Shown here: positions 1-7,944 of the stretch, one piece after another
Numbering within the stretch: the stretch's first letter is position 1
Layout of the letters: each line of letters begins with the position of its first letter
Source: Agrobacterium tumefaciens str. B6
GTDB lineage: Bacteria > Pseudomonadota > Alphaproteobacteria > Rhizobiales > Rhizobiaceae
Direction: 5' to 3'
Length of the DNA stretch: 64,000 bases
NCBI RefSeq assembly: GCF_001541315.1
Contig: NZ_LMVK01000007.1
Span: 1 to 64,000, forward strand
Made by a program: the position numbers and the translations under genes
Notes under the pieces: model-generated
The model's input: the letters and a program-made list of their open reading frames with translations, nothing else
What the model was told of the DNA's origin: nothing
Database searches by the model: none

Positions 1-205
1 GAACCTCGGCGCGTCTGCGCGCCCCCAGCGGCGGCGCGTCCAACGCCCGCTCGAGCGCCCGCACCCGCCGGCCGGAAGAAGCCCGGGCCCCCGCCCGGCC
101 TCTCCCCCGGGCCCGGGGTCGCGGCCTTGCGGGGGCCCCCCCCCCCCCCGGCTTTTCGACCATTCTGCTCTAAGACCGTGGGGGGCCCCCCCGCCACGCC
201 GATGA
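1..205. other. Extreme-GC contig edge, probably unreliable sequence
   Basis: The first ~200 bases are far richer in G and C than anything else in the window. They carry a run of 14 C at 136-149 after 5 G, and a G6C7 block at 180-192. Short ORFs here have no ribosome site or recognisable product. Normal composition starts just before the TRAP gene at about 200. I read this as assembly or sequencing noise at a contig end. The promoter of the first operon, and any TRAP permease genes upstream, cannot be judged from it. Confidence 0.6.
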
Positions 206-238
206 ATGATACCTGCTTTATTTTGGGAGGAGAAAGCA

Positions 239-1249
239 ATGAATATCAACAGACGTACCATACTCGCCGGCGCCGGTTCCGCCGTACTGGCCACCGCCTT
301 CGTGTCGCGCGCCCGCGCTGCCCAATACAATTATAAATATGCCAATAATCTGCCTGCGGCGCACCCGATGAACATTCGCGCCAAGGAGGCCGCCGAGCGT
401 ATCGCCAAAGAGACCGATGGGCAGGTCAATATCAGCATCTTCCCCAGCAGCCAGCTGGGTGCCGACACAGACGTTTTGAGTCAGGTGCGCTCTGGAGGCG
501 TAGAATTCTTCACGCTTTCGCCGCTGATCCTGTCGACGCTGGTACCGAACGCCTCCATCAGCGGCATCGGTTTCGCCTTCCCGAACTACGAGTCCGTATG
601 GGCGGCCATGGATGGCGATCTCGGTAAATATGTCCGTGGCGAAATTGCCAAGCAGAATCTCGTTGCCATGGACACCATCTGGGATAACGGCTTCCGCCAG
701 ATCACCAGCGCTTCCAAGCCCATCGCCACGCCTGCCGATCTCGAAAGCTTCAAGATCCGCGTGCCAGTGAGCCCGCTCTGGACCTCTATGTTCAAGGCAT
801 TCAAGTCGGCCCCTGCCTCGATCAATTTCGCCGAGGTCTATACCGCGCTGCAGACCGGTGTGGTCGATGGCCAGGAAAATCCGCTGGCGATCATTTCTAC
901 CGCAAAGCTGTTCGAAGTGCAGAAATTCTGCTCGGTCACCAATCACATGTGGGACGGGTTCTGGTTCCTGGCCAACAAGCGCGCCTGGGAGCGTTTGCCG
1001 GATGACCTGCGCGCCATCGTCGCCAAAAACCTCAACCAGTCGGGCAAGGATGAACGCGCCGATGTGGCGAAGCTCAATGCCTCGGTCAAGGAAGATCTGA
1101 TTTCCAAGGGCATGACCTTCAACGACACGGATGCGACACTCTTCCGCGCCGCGCTGAAAGAGGCAGGCTTCTATTCCGAGTGGAAAGGCAAATACGGCGA
1201 TGAAGCCTGGGCCATTCTTGAAAAGGCCGTTGGTGCAAGCCTGACCTGA
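239..1249 (+). CDS. TRAP transporter substrate-binding protein, DctP family
   Basis: Periplasmic solute-binding subunit of a tripartite ATP-independent transporter, delivering a carboxylate-type solute to a DctQ/DctM permease. The start at 239 is chosen because GGAGG lies at 226-230 and the protein (336 aa) then opens with a Tat-like signal, MNINRRTILAGAG, followed by a hydrophobic stretch and an ARA-A cleavage site near residue 25. DctP family features follow: HPMNIRAKEAAERI near the N-terminus, a LGADTDVLSQVRSG segment, and a VDGQENP motif typical of the ligand-binding cleft. No DctQ or DctM gene follows; they may lie upstream of the window. The operon downstream (thiolase, acyl-CoA ligase, SDRs) suggests an organic acid substrate, which is inference. 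Confidence 0.9.
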   Translation: MNINRRTILAGAGSAVLATAFVSRARAAQYNYKYANNLPAAHPMNIRAKEAAERIAKETDGQVNISIFPSSQLGADTDVLSQVRSGGVEFFTLSPLILSTLVPNASISGIGFAFPNYESVWAAMDGDLGKYVRGEIAKQNLVAMDTIWDNGFRQITSASKPIATPADLESFKIRVPVSPLWTSMFKAFKSAPASINFAEVYTALQTGVVDGQENPLAIISTAKLFEVQKFCSVTNHMWDGFWFLANKRAWERLPDDLRAIVAKNLNQSGKDERADVAKLNASVKEDLISKGMTFNDTDATLFRAALKEAGFYSEWKGKYGDEAWAILEKAVGASLT

Positions 1250-1267
1250 CCGGCCCGTTGAGTAACT

Positions 1268-1288
1268 GGCCCCGCCCGTAGCGGGGCC
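1268..1288 (+). terminator. Perfect 8-bp hairpin after the TRAP binding-protein gene
   Basis: GGCCCCGC (1268-1275) pairs perfectly with GCGGGGCC (1281-1288) around a 5-nt loop. No T run follows, so it is more likely an mRNA-stabilising or partial-attenuation hairpin. Such hairpins often lie between a highly expressed binding-protein gene and the next gene of an operon. Confidence 0.55.
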
Positions 1289-1325
1289 AACCCGAATATG
1301 TCTGACGATTGGAATGGAGACTGCT

Positions 1326-2129
1326 TTGACAGGTCGCCTGACGGGAAAACGCGCGCTTGTGTTTGGCGCAGGATCATCGGGGCCGGGTTTTGGCAACGGC
1401 AAGGCTGCGGCCGTGCAATTTGCCCGCGAAGGCGCGCGCGTAGCCTGTGTCGACCTCTCCGCTGACGCAGCCGAAGAGACGGCTGAGATCATTCGCGGCG
1501 AAGGCTTGGAGGCGATTGCGGTTGCCGCCGATGTCACTGAACTACAGTCCGTATCGGCCACCGTTGCCCACACCTGCGAGGCCTTTGGTGGCATCGATAT
1601 TCTGCACAATAATGTCGGCGTGACCCATATGGGCGGGCCGATTGAGCTGGATGAGGAAAGCTTTCGCGCCTCGGTCGATCTCAATATCGGCTCCGTTTAT
1701 CGCACCTCCAAGGCTGTGTTGCCGGTGATGTTGGCGCAGGGCGGCGGGGCCATTATCAATATCTCGTCGCTCGCCTCCATTCGCTGGACCGGCTATCCCT
1801 ATTTTGCCTATTACGCCATGAAGGCAGCTGTAAATCAGGCGACTGTGGCGCTGGCCATGCAATATGCCCGGCAGGGCATTCGCGCCAATTGCATTCTTCC
1901 GGGAATGATCGACACCCCACTGATCTACAAGCAGATCAGCAATCAATATGCGTCTGTCGAGGAGATGGTGGCGGCGCGCAATGCGGCTGTCCCGGTGGGC
2001 CGCATGGGCGATGCCTTCGATATTGCCCGCGCCGCCGTTTTTCTCGCATCTGATGAGGCTAAGTTCATCACCGGCGTCTGTTTGCCGGTCGATGGCGGGC
2101 AAAGCTGTGCGGTGGGGGCGTTTTCCTGA
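1326..2129 (+). CDS. SDR family NAD(P)-dependent oxidoreductase
   Basis: Short-chain dehydrogenase/reductase of about 267 aa, cytosolic, probably oxidising a hydroxyl or hydroxyacyl intermediate. An ATG exists at 1314, but GGAG at 1316-1319 sits 6 nt before an in-frame TTG at 1326, which I prefer. Visible motifs are a variant glycine-rich nucleotide loop (VFGAGSSGPGFGNG, about residues 12-25), NNVG near residue 95, INISS for the catalytic Ser, YYAMK supplying the YxxxK pair, and a PGMIDTPL segment after it. The C-terminal LPVDGGQS block is typical of classical SDRs. The next gene starts 2 nt after the stop, so the two are probably co-transcribed. Substrate unknown. Confidence 0.88.
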   Translation: MTGRLTGKRALVFGAGSSGPGFGNGKAAAVQFAREGARVACVDLSADAAEETAEIIRGEGLEAIAVAADVTELQSVSATVAHTCEAFGGIDILHNNVGVTHMGGPIELDEESFRASVDLNIGSVYRTSKAVLPVMLAQGGGAIINISSLASIRWTGYPYFAYYAMKAAVNQATVALAMQYARQGIRANCILPGMIDTPLIYKQISNQYASVEEMVAARNAAVPVGRMGDAFDIARAAVFLASDEAKFITGVCLPVDGGQSCAVGAFS

Positions 2130-2130
2130 G

Positions 2131-2994
2131 ATGGCAACAACAACAACGATCCCGGTAGAAAAAGATCTGACGGGCGCGCGTGCGGTGGACCGGGCTCTGG
2201 CGCTGCTCTCCATGGTCGGGAGGCACGCGGAACGCGGCGTGGCGCTTTCGGTCATCGTGACAGAAAGCGGACTGAACAAGCCCACGGCCCGCCGCCTGCT
2301 GCTGGCTCTGATCCGCGCCGGCCTTGTGGAGCAGGATGAGGAAACGCGGCGTTATTACCTCGGCGAAGAAACCTATGTGCTGGGCAGCCTGTCATCGCGC
2401 CGGTTTGGCCTTCTTCAAATGGCGCAGGACGGCCTGACGCGCATTTCCCGCCGCTCGGAGGATTCGAGCTTCCTTTCCGTGCGCCGAGATACATTTGCCC
2501 TGTGCCTTTACCGCGAAGAAGGCACCTGGCCGGTGCGCACCCATGCACTTCAGGCCGGTTTCGAACACCCCTTGGGTATTGGTGCGGGTTCGCTCGCCAT
2601 GCTGGCGGCGCTGCCAGACGCCGAGGTGGAAAGTATCATTGCGGCCAATAGCGGGCTGATTGCCGCTAATTATCCCGGCATAACGCTTGAGGGCCTGCGC
2701 CGTGATGTCGAGTTGACGAGAGCCAATGGCTATTCGCTCAACCCCGGCCTGATCCTTTCTAATTCCTGGGGTATTGGCGTTGCCATCCGCGCGCCTGATG
2801 GCGCTGTGGCGGGAGCGCTGAGCATTGCCGCTGTGGACAGCCGCATGCGGCCGGAGCGCCAGCCGGAACTGGCAGCGCTGCTGCGCGAGGAAGTAACCCG
2901 CATCGAGACACGCATTGCAGAAATGATGGCCAGCCGCGCCCGCACGCGCGGTGAAGGCGACACGAAACGGCAAACGAGGAGAACGAGCAAATGA
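2131..2994 (+). CDS. IclR family transcriptional regulator
   Basis: DNA-binding regulator of 287 aa. The N-terminal winged helix is visible at about residues 15-80 (ARAVDRALALLSMV, LNKPTARRLLLALIRAGLV, then a YYLGEE wing). The C-terminal effector domain follows, with GAGSLAMLAALP and NPGLI-type segments and a WGIGVAIRAPDG strand. The start at 2131 follows the SDR stop by one base; a longer upstream reading frame is only an overlap with the SDR. Its last codons overlap the thiolase start (ATGA at 2991), so the regulator is embedded in the operon it presumably controls. IclR proteins commonly regulate aromatic or fatty-acid catabolism; the effector here is unknown. Confidence 0.9.
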   Translation: MATTTTIPVEKDLTGARAVDRALALLSMVGRHAERGVALSVIVTESGLNKPTARRLLLALIRAGLVEQDEETRRYYLGEETYVLGSLSSRRFGLLQMAQDGLTRISRRSEDSSFLSVRRDTFALCLYREEGTWPVRTHALQAGFEHPLGIGAGSLAMLAALPDAEVESIIAANSGLIAANYPGITLEGLRRDVELTRANGYSLNPGLILSNSWGIGVAIRAPDGAVAGALSIAAVDSRMRPERQPELAALLREEVTRIETRIAEMMASRARTRGEGDTKRQTRRTSK

Positions 2995-4160
2995 GCAAAG
3001 CGCAGATCGTCGGCTGGGCGCATTCGCCTTTCGGCAAGTCGGCCCTTGAAAATACCGAGCAACTGATGGCTTCGGTCGTGGCGCCGGCCATAGACCATGC
3101 GGGCGTCGATGTCAGCGATATCGACGGCATTTTCGTCGGCGTGATGAACAATGGCTTCTCGAAACAGGATTTTCAGGGCGCCCTGGTGGCGATGGGCGAT
3201 GAGCGCCTCGCCTATACGCCGGCAGTGCGTTTCGAAAATGCCTGCTCAACAGGATCGGCCGCCCTCTATAGCGCCATGGATTTCATCGAAGCCGGGCGCC
3301 GCCGCATCGCACTCGTTGTCGGCGCCGAAAAAATGACGGCGCTGCCGACCGCAGAGGTGGGCGAAATCCTGCTCTCCGCCTGTTACCGTGCGGAGGAGGC
3401 CAATATTCCCGGCGGGTTTGCTGGTCAGTTCGGCCGCATCGCCCAGGCATATTTTCAACGTTATGGCGACCGCTCGGAAGAGCTGGCGATGATTGCCGCA
3501 AAGAACCACGCCAATGGCGCGGTCAATCCCTATGCCCATATGCGCAAGGACTTCGGCTTCGATTTCTGCAATACGGTTTCGGACAAGAACCCCTACGTCG
3601 CAGGCCCGCTGCGCCGCACCGACTGCTCGCTGATTTCTGATGGCGCTGCCGCGATCATTTTGGCCGACGAGGAAACGGCAGCCACACTCAACCGAGCCAT
3701 CGGTTTCCGGGGCCGCAAGCATGTCAACGACATCATGGCATTGAGCCGTCGCGATCCGTTGGCCTTCGAAGGCGCGCGCCGCGCCTGGGCCGGTTCGCTG
3801 GAACTTGCCGGCGCAACGCTCGACGACCTCTCTTTCGTTGAAACGCACGACTGCTTCACCATTGCCGAACTTATCGAATATGAGGCCATGGGGCTTGCGA
3901 AGCCCGGTGAAGGATATCGCGTTGTCCAGGATGGAACGGCGCTGAAGACCGGACGCCTGCCAATCAACCCATCGGGTGGATTGAAGTCGAAAGGTCATCC
4001 CGTCGGGGCGACCGGCGTTTCCATGCATGTCATGGCGGCGATGCAATTGATGGGCGAGGCAGGCGACATGCAAATTCCCAATGCCTCCCTGGCTGGCGTG
4101 TTCAACATGGGTGGCACGGCGGTTGCCAATTACGTCTCGATCATGGAGCGTGTGAAATGA
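2991..4160 (+). CDS. Thiolase-like acetyl-CoA acyltransferase (SCP2/SCP-x type)
   Basis: Cytosolic enzyme of 389 aa that cleaves or forms a 3-oxoacyl-CoA. The nucleophilic Cys is Cys85 in NACSTGS and the catalytic His is His336 in SKGHPVGATG. The C-terminal CxG cysteine of classical thiolases is absent (FNMGGTA stands there). Instead THDCF at 285-289 carries the HDCF motif that supplies the second cysteine in SCP2-type thiolases. No OB-fold partner protein of the kind often paired with SCP2 thiolases is seen. The start overlaps the IclR stop by 4 nt and its own stop overlaps the ligase start by 4 nt, indicating translational coupling in a degradation pathway. Confidence 0.9.
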   Translation: MSKAQIVGWAHSPFGKSALENTEQLMASVVAPAIDHAGVDVSDIDGIFVGVMNNGFSKQDFQGALVAMGDERLAYTPAVRFENACSTGSAALYSAMDFIEAGRRRIALVVGAEKMTALPTAEVGEILLSACYRAEEANIPGGFAGQFGRIAQAYFQRYGDRSEELAMIAAKNHANGAVNPYAHMRKDFGFDFCNTVSDKNPYVAGPLRRTDCSLISDGAAAIILADEETAATLNRAIGFRGRKHVNDIMALSRRDPLAFEGARRAWAGSLELAGATLDDLSFVETHDCFTIAELIEYEAMGLAKPGEGYRVVQDGTALKTGRLPINPSGGLKSKGHPVGATGVSMHVMAAMQLMGEAGDMQIPNASLAGVFNMGGTAVANYVSIMERVK

Positions 4161-5797
4161 CGATGCAAAGTGCCGTGCAGCATCCCGCGGGCGGGGTTGC
4201 GCCCTCCACCACGCGGGTTATGAACCTCTCGCATTTCCTGACGCAGGCGGCACGCCGCAACCCGGACCATATCGGTTTCGTCTGGGGTGAAAAGACTTGG
4301 AGCTGGGCTCAAATGGAAGCCCGCGTCGACGCCATGGCCCATGCGCTGGAGACTGAATTCGGCGTCAGAAAGGGGGACCGCATTCTGGTGCAGTCCTCCA
4401 ACAACAACCAGATGTTCGAATCCATGTTCGCATGCTTCCGCGTGGGTGCGGTGTGGGTGCCGACCAATTACCGTCAATCGCCCGATGAAGTTGCCTATCT
4501 GGCGAAGGCCAGCGGCGCACGCGGCATGATTTGCGCCAGTGCTTTTCCCGATCATGCAAAAGCCAGCCATGAGGCAAGCACTATCGATTTCAGCATCGCC
4601 ATCGGTACGGCTGAGTTCGGTGAGGATTACGATGCCATCGTGGCCCGTCATATGGGGCACAAAGTCAAAAGCCAGGCAGTGGATCGGGATGACCCGTGTT
4701 GGTTCTTCTTCACCTCGGGCACCACCGGCCGGCCCAAGGCTGCAGTGCTTACCCATGGCCAGATGGCGTTCGTCATCACCAACCATCTCTGCGATCTGAT
4801 GCCCGGCACCGGACCGGACGACGCCTCCATCGTCGTTGCCCCGCTTTCACACGGTGCGGGCATTCACCAGCTGGTGCAGGTGGCGCATGGCGCGAAAACC
4901 GTCCTGCCGGCGGCGGAAAAGCTCGATGTGCCCGCCGTCTGGGCGCTGATCGAAAAATGGCGCATCACCAACGCCTTCACTGTACCGACCATCCTTAAAA
5001 TGCTCGTCGAAGACCCCTCTGTGGATCGTTTCGATCACTCCTCACTGCGCTATGTCATCTATGCCGGCGCGCCGATGTATCGCGCGGACCAGAAACGGGC
5101 GCTTGCAAAGCTCGGCCCGGTGCTGGTGCAATATTTCGGCCTGGGTGAAGTCACCGGTAACATCACCGTGCTGCCGCCTTCGTTTCATAACGCCGAGGAC
5201 GGTCCGGAAACGCGAATCGGCACCTGCGGCTTCGACCGCACCGGCATGGAAGTGCAGATCCAGAACGATGCTGGCGAGGAGGTTGGCGCAGGCGAAACCG
5301 GCGAAATTTGTGTAATCGGTCCCGCCGTTTTCGCCGGCTACTACGATAATCCCGAGGCCAATGCCAAAGCCTTCCGCAATGGCTGGTTCCGCACGGGCGA
5401 CCTTGGTCATCGCGATGAGAACGGCTTCCTCTACATCACCGGGCGCGCCTCCGACATGTATATTTCCGGCGGCTCTAACATCTATCCGCGTGAAATCGAG
5501 GAAAAAATCCTCATGCATCCTGACATCAGCGAGACTGCGGTTCTGGGTGTGCCGGACGCCGTGTGGGGCGAGGTCGGTGTGGCCGTTTGCGTGGCCCGCG
5601 AGGGCGCGGATATCGCCGCCATCGATCTTAAGGCCTATCTGGAAGGCAAGATGGCCCGCTACAAGCTGCCGAAATCAGTGGTGTTCTGGGATGCCATGCC
5701 GAAATCCGCCTACGGCAAGATCACCAAGAAAATGATCCGCGAGGAACTGGAGAAACGCGGTCAGATGCCGACTTTCGAAGAAAAGCGGACAGGCTGA
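4157..5797 (+). CDS. Acyl-CoA synthetase (AMP-forming), long-chain fatty-acid/aryl acid CoA ligase family
   Basis: ATP-dependent CoA ligase of 546 aa that activates a carboxylic acid for beta-oxidation-like breakdown. The P-loop-like motif FFFTSGTTGRPK lies near residue 180, the substrate-pocket motif YFGLGEV near 326, and the hinge region GWFRTGDLGHRDENG plus YITGRASDMYISGG in the last third. The C-terminal catalytic lysine is in SAYGKITKK. It follows the thiolase with an ATGA overlap, and a gap of 31 nt with its own ribosome site separates it from the next SDR. The acid substrate cannot be assigned from the sequence. Confidence 0.92.
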   Translation: MTMQSAVQHPAGGVAPSTTRVMNLSHFLTQAARRNPDHIGFVWGEKTWSWAQMEARVDAMAHALETEFGVRKGDRILVQSSNNNQMFESMFACFRVGAVWVPTNYRQSPDEVAYLAKASGARGMICASAFPDHAKASHEASTIDFSIAIGTAEFGEDYDAIVARHMGHKVKSQAVDRDDPCWFFFTSGTTGRPKAAVLTHGQMAFVITNHLCDLMPGTGPDDASIVVAPLSHGAGIHQLVQVAHGAKTVLPAAEKLDVPAVWALIEKWRITNAFTVPTILKMLVEDPSVDRFDHSSLRYVIYAGAPMYRADQKRALAKLGPVLVQYFGLGEVTGNITVLPPSFHNAEDGPETRIGTCGFDRTGMEVQIQNDAGEEVGAGETGEICVIGPAVFAGYYDNPEANAKAFRNGWFRTGDLGHRDENGFLYITGRASDMYISGGSNIYPREIEEKILMHPDISETAVLGVPDAVWGEVGVAVCVAREGADIAAIDLKAYLEGKMARYKLPKSVVFWDAMPKSAYGKITKKMIREELEKRGQMPTFEEKRTG

Positions 5798-5828
5798 CAG
5801 GCGTAACATTCAATCGGGAGGAGACGGC

Positions 5829-6608
5829 ATGACACAAGAAAAGACAGAGACAAAAGGGGCTGTCGCGATCACCGGCGGTGCATCCGGCATCGGCTTTTCC
5901 ACTGCGCAGCTCCTGATGGCGCGCGGCTGGCAGCCATGGTTGCTGGATCTCAAGCGCGAGGCGCTGGATATAGCCTGCGAAAAGCTCGGTATCGATCTCT
6001 CGCGCGGCATCGTCTGCAATGTTGCGGACGAGGCATCGATAGAGATGGCTTTCGCCGCCCTGACGGCTAACGGTGCCGATCATGCGGTTGATCTGGTCGC
6101 CGTCGTCAACAGCGCCGGCATCGGTATCGACAAGCTGTCCGTCGACACAAGCGTCGAAGAATTTCGCCGTATCGTTGATGTCAATCTAGTCGGCAGCTTC
6201 GCGGTAGCGCGCACTGCCGCACGTTACTGGCTGGAGCGCGATATTGCCGGCTCGATCGTGAATATCAGCTCTGTTTCCGGCATGTGTGGAAATCGTGGCC
6301 GCAGCGCCTATGGCGCTTCGAAAGGCGGCGTCAATCTTCTGACGATGGTAATGGCAAACGAGCTGGGGCAATCGGGCATTCGTGTCAATGCAATTGCTCC
6401 CGGTCCGGTCGATACCCCCCTCACCCAGGCGGTTCATACTGAAAATGTTCGCGACCAATGGCATAGCCGCGTTCCGATGCATCGCTATGGCAGGACGGAC
6501 GAGATCGCCTCTGCCGTTGCTTTCCTCGTGTCGGATGACGCAAGCTACATCAACGGACAGGTACTCGCCGTGGATGGGGGCTTCATTACCGCGGGGCTTG
6601 CGGTATGA
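5829..6608 (+). CDS. SDR family oxidoreductase
   Basis: Classical short-chain dehydrogenase of 259 aa with the cofactor loop TGGASGIG (about 15-22), NSAG (about 92-95), the catalytic Ser in VNISSVSG and the YGASKGG active-site Tyr/Lys. The IAPGPVDTPL and VLAVDGGF blocks are standard. A strong GGGAGGAG site precedes the ATG. It is the second SDR of the operon; together with the first it could perform successive oxidations on an alicyclic or hydroxyacyl intermediate, which is inference. Its stop overlaps the next start by 4 nt (ATGA). Confidence 0.9.
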   Translation: MTQEKTETKGAVAITGGASGIGFSTAQLLMARGWQPWLLDLKREALDIACEKLGIDLSRGIVCNVADEASIEMAFAALTANGADHAVDLVAVVNSAGIGIDKLSVDTSVEEFRRIVDVNLVGSFAVARTAARYWLERDIAGSIVNISSVSGMCGNRGRSAYGASKGGVNLLTMVMANELGQSGIRVNAIAPGPVDTPLTQAVHTENVRDQWHSRVPMHRYGRTDEIASAVAFLVSDDASYINGQVLAVDGGFITAGLAV

Positions 6609-7498
6609 CGGAGACAGGCACGCAAGAGCTTCCCCGCCACATCGTCCATCCCGGACCGATAACGCCTGAACGCTTTCGCGCCGTCGGCTGCCATGCCTAT
6701 CCCGTTACGCTGACGGTCCGGTCCGGCGTAAGCGCCAATGAAGCGATTGCCGATGCCTTTGCGGAGTTGGGGTTCGAAGGTGGTTACGTCAGACTGAAGA
6801 ACGTACCGATGAAACGGTTGCATTATGTCATGCCGGCAGCCGCACCGGATGACGCACATGCCGCATGGTATAGCGAAACCTTTTCCATGCCGGGTGGCAC
6901 AATCATCGATGCCGGCCTGCATATGGGCCGGCGTGATAGCGCGCCGTTTCTGCATTGCCATGGTTCATGGAAGAGTGCCGACGGCGTAGTCTCCATGGGG
7001 CATCTGCTGCCTTTCGAGACCGAATTTGCTGTAGAAACAAAGCTTGAGGCTCTGGCGCTGGATGGAGCGATCCTCGATGTGCAAAAGGATGAGGAAACCA
7101 ATTTCCCACTTTTTACACCCATCGGGCAGCAGCGCCGCCAGAAGGGTTCGGGTCTTCGGGCACTTTTATGCACAGTGCGCCCCAATACCGATATATGCAC
7201 GGCACTCGAAGAGGTCTCTACCCAGTTTGGCCTGCGAGAAGTCGAAGTCAATGGAATTGGCAGCCTGGTCGGTGCGGATTATGAAGACGGAACAAGCCTC
7301 AACGCCTACGCGAGCGAAATCCTCATAAACAAGGGCCGTATCGGCCCGGCCGCGTCGGGAGACCGACAGGCAATGCTGGATATTGCGATGGTGGACCTCA
7401 CCACACATATCAGCGGCGGGCGGCTGGTGCGCGGCAAGAACCCGGTCTGCGTTACTTTCGAGCTACTTCTGACCGAAAGACAGAGGCACGCCGCATGA
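6605..7498 (+). CDS. Two-domain PPC/DUF296 protein
   Basis: Protein of 297 aa made of two consecutive PPC/DUF296-like domains (about 1-165 and 170-297). In bacteria this domain occurs in small trimeric proteins of unsettled function. Conserved signatures are PFLHCHGSW in the first half and GIGSLVGADYEDG with NPVCVTFELLL in the second. The first half resembles the separate leftward protein at 7931-8497 and the second half the one at 7537-7944, so this gene is a fused counterpart of that pair. It ends the catabolic operon. A role linked to the CoA pathway, for example metabolite binding, is only suggested by position. Confidence 0.75.
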   Translation: MTETGTQELPRHIVHPGPITPERFRAVGCHAYPVTLTVRSGVSANEAIADAFAELGFEGGYVRLKNVPMKRLHYVMPAAAPDDAHAAWYSETFSMPGGTIIDAGLHMGRRDSAPFLHCHGSWKSADGVVSMGHLLPFETEFAVETKLEALALDGAILDVQKDEETNFPLFTPIGQQRRQKGSGLRALLCTVRPNTDICTALEEVSTQFGLREVEVNGIGSLVGADYEDGTSLNAYASEILINKGRIGPAASGDRQAMLDIAMVDLTTHISGGRLVRGKNPVCVTFELLLTERQRHAA

Positions 7499-7515
7499 GT
7501 TGCGCTGAGCAACTC
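7497..7515 (+). terminator. 7-bp hairpin at the end of the catabolic operon
   Basis: GAGTTGC (7497-7503) pairs with GCAACTC (7509-7515) around 5 nt, starting within the stop codon of the two-domain PPC gene. A second hairpin at 7544-7564 (8 bp, GCCTGCGG/CCGCAGGC, loop CTTTT) lies inside the 3' end of the opposing gene. Together they probably end transcription from both sides. Neither has a clear T run. Confidence 0.45.
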
Positions 7516-7536
7516 ACCGGCCCGCCTGACGACAAC

Positions 7537-7944
7537 TCACGCCGCCTGCGGCTTTTCCGCAGGCAACCACTCTTCCAGCGTCACTTCAAAAGTCATGCAA
7601 ACCGGGTTAGCTCCGGCGATGAAGGGACCGCCATAAACCGAACCTTCGGTATCGGCGACGACACCGGTCAGCGAGGCGCGCAGCGAGCCGTCCGGCTGGG
7701 CACGCACTTCGCCGGCAATGGAGACGATTTCCACGGCGGGACCGTGTATTTGCAAGAACGCGCCGCTGCGGGTGCCGAGACAGGCATCGACCAGACTGCC
7801 CAGCGCGCCGCGCACAAAGGCATTTCTGAAACCTTCGGCAAGGCACAGTTTTTCGACACCGAGAACAAGGTCTTCATTGGGTGCGATGCGGGCATAGGCC
7901 ACACGCCCCATGGATCCGATTTCGACAGTGTTATGCGTGTTCAT
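7537..7944 (-). CDS. Single-domain PPC/DUF296 protein
   Basis: Protein of 135 aa with one PPC/DUF296 domain. RGALGSLVDACLG, EIVSIAGEV, GSVYGGPF and ANPVCMTFEVTLEEW mark the conserved beta-rich core. It resembles the C-terminal half of the rightward two-domain protein at 6605-7498 (compare NPVCMTFEVTL with NPVCVTFELLL). Its start overlaps the end of the upstream gene by 14 nt, so both are co-translated and probably form a hetero-oligomer. Function unknown; metal or small-molecule binding is possible for this fold. Confidence 0.72.
   Translation of the reverse strand: MNTHNTVEIGSMGRVAYARIAPNEDLVLGVEKLCLAEGFRNAFVRGALGSLVDACLGTRSGAFLQIHGPAVEIVSIAGEVRAQPDGSLRASLTGVVADTEGSVYGGPFIAGANPVCMTFEVTLEEWLPAEKPQAA

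Noticed and set aside
218-1684. 488-aa open frame on the minus strand
   Set aside because: It is the antisense shadow of the TRAP binding-protein and SDR genes, has no ribosome site and no family features. Long antisense frames are common at this GC content.
4157-5797. Assignment of the ligase to a specific acid (fadD, 4-coumarate or benzoate)
   Set aside because: Motifs identify the superfamily only; no substrate-specific residues could be read with confidence.
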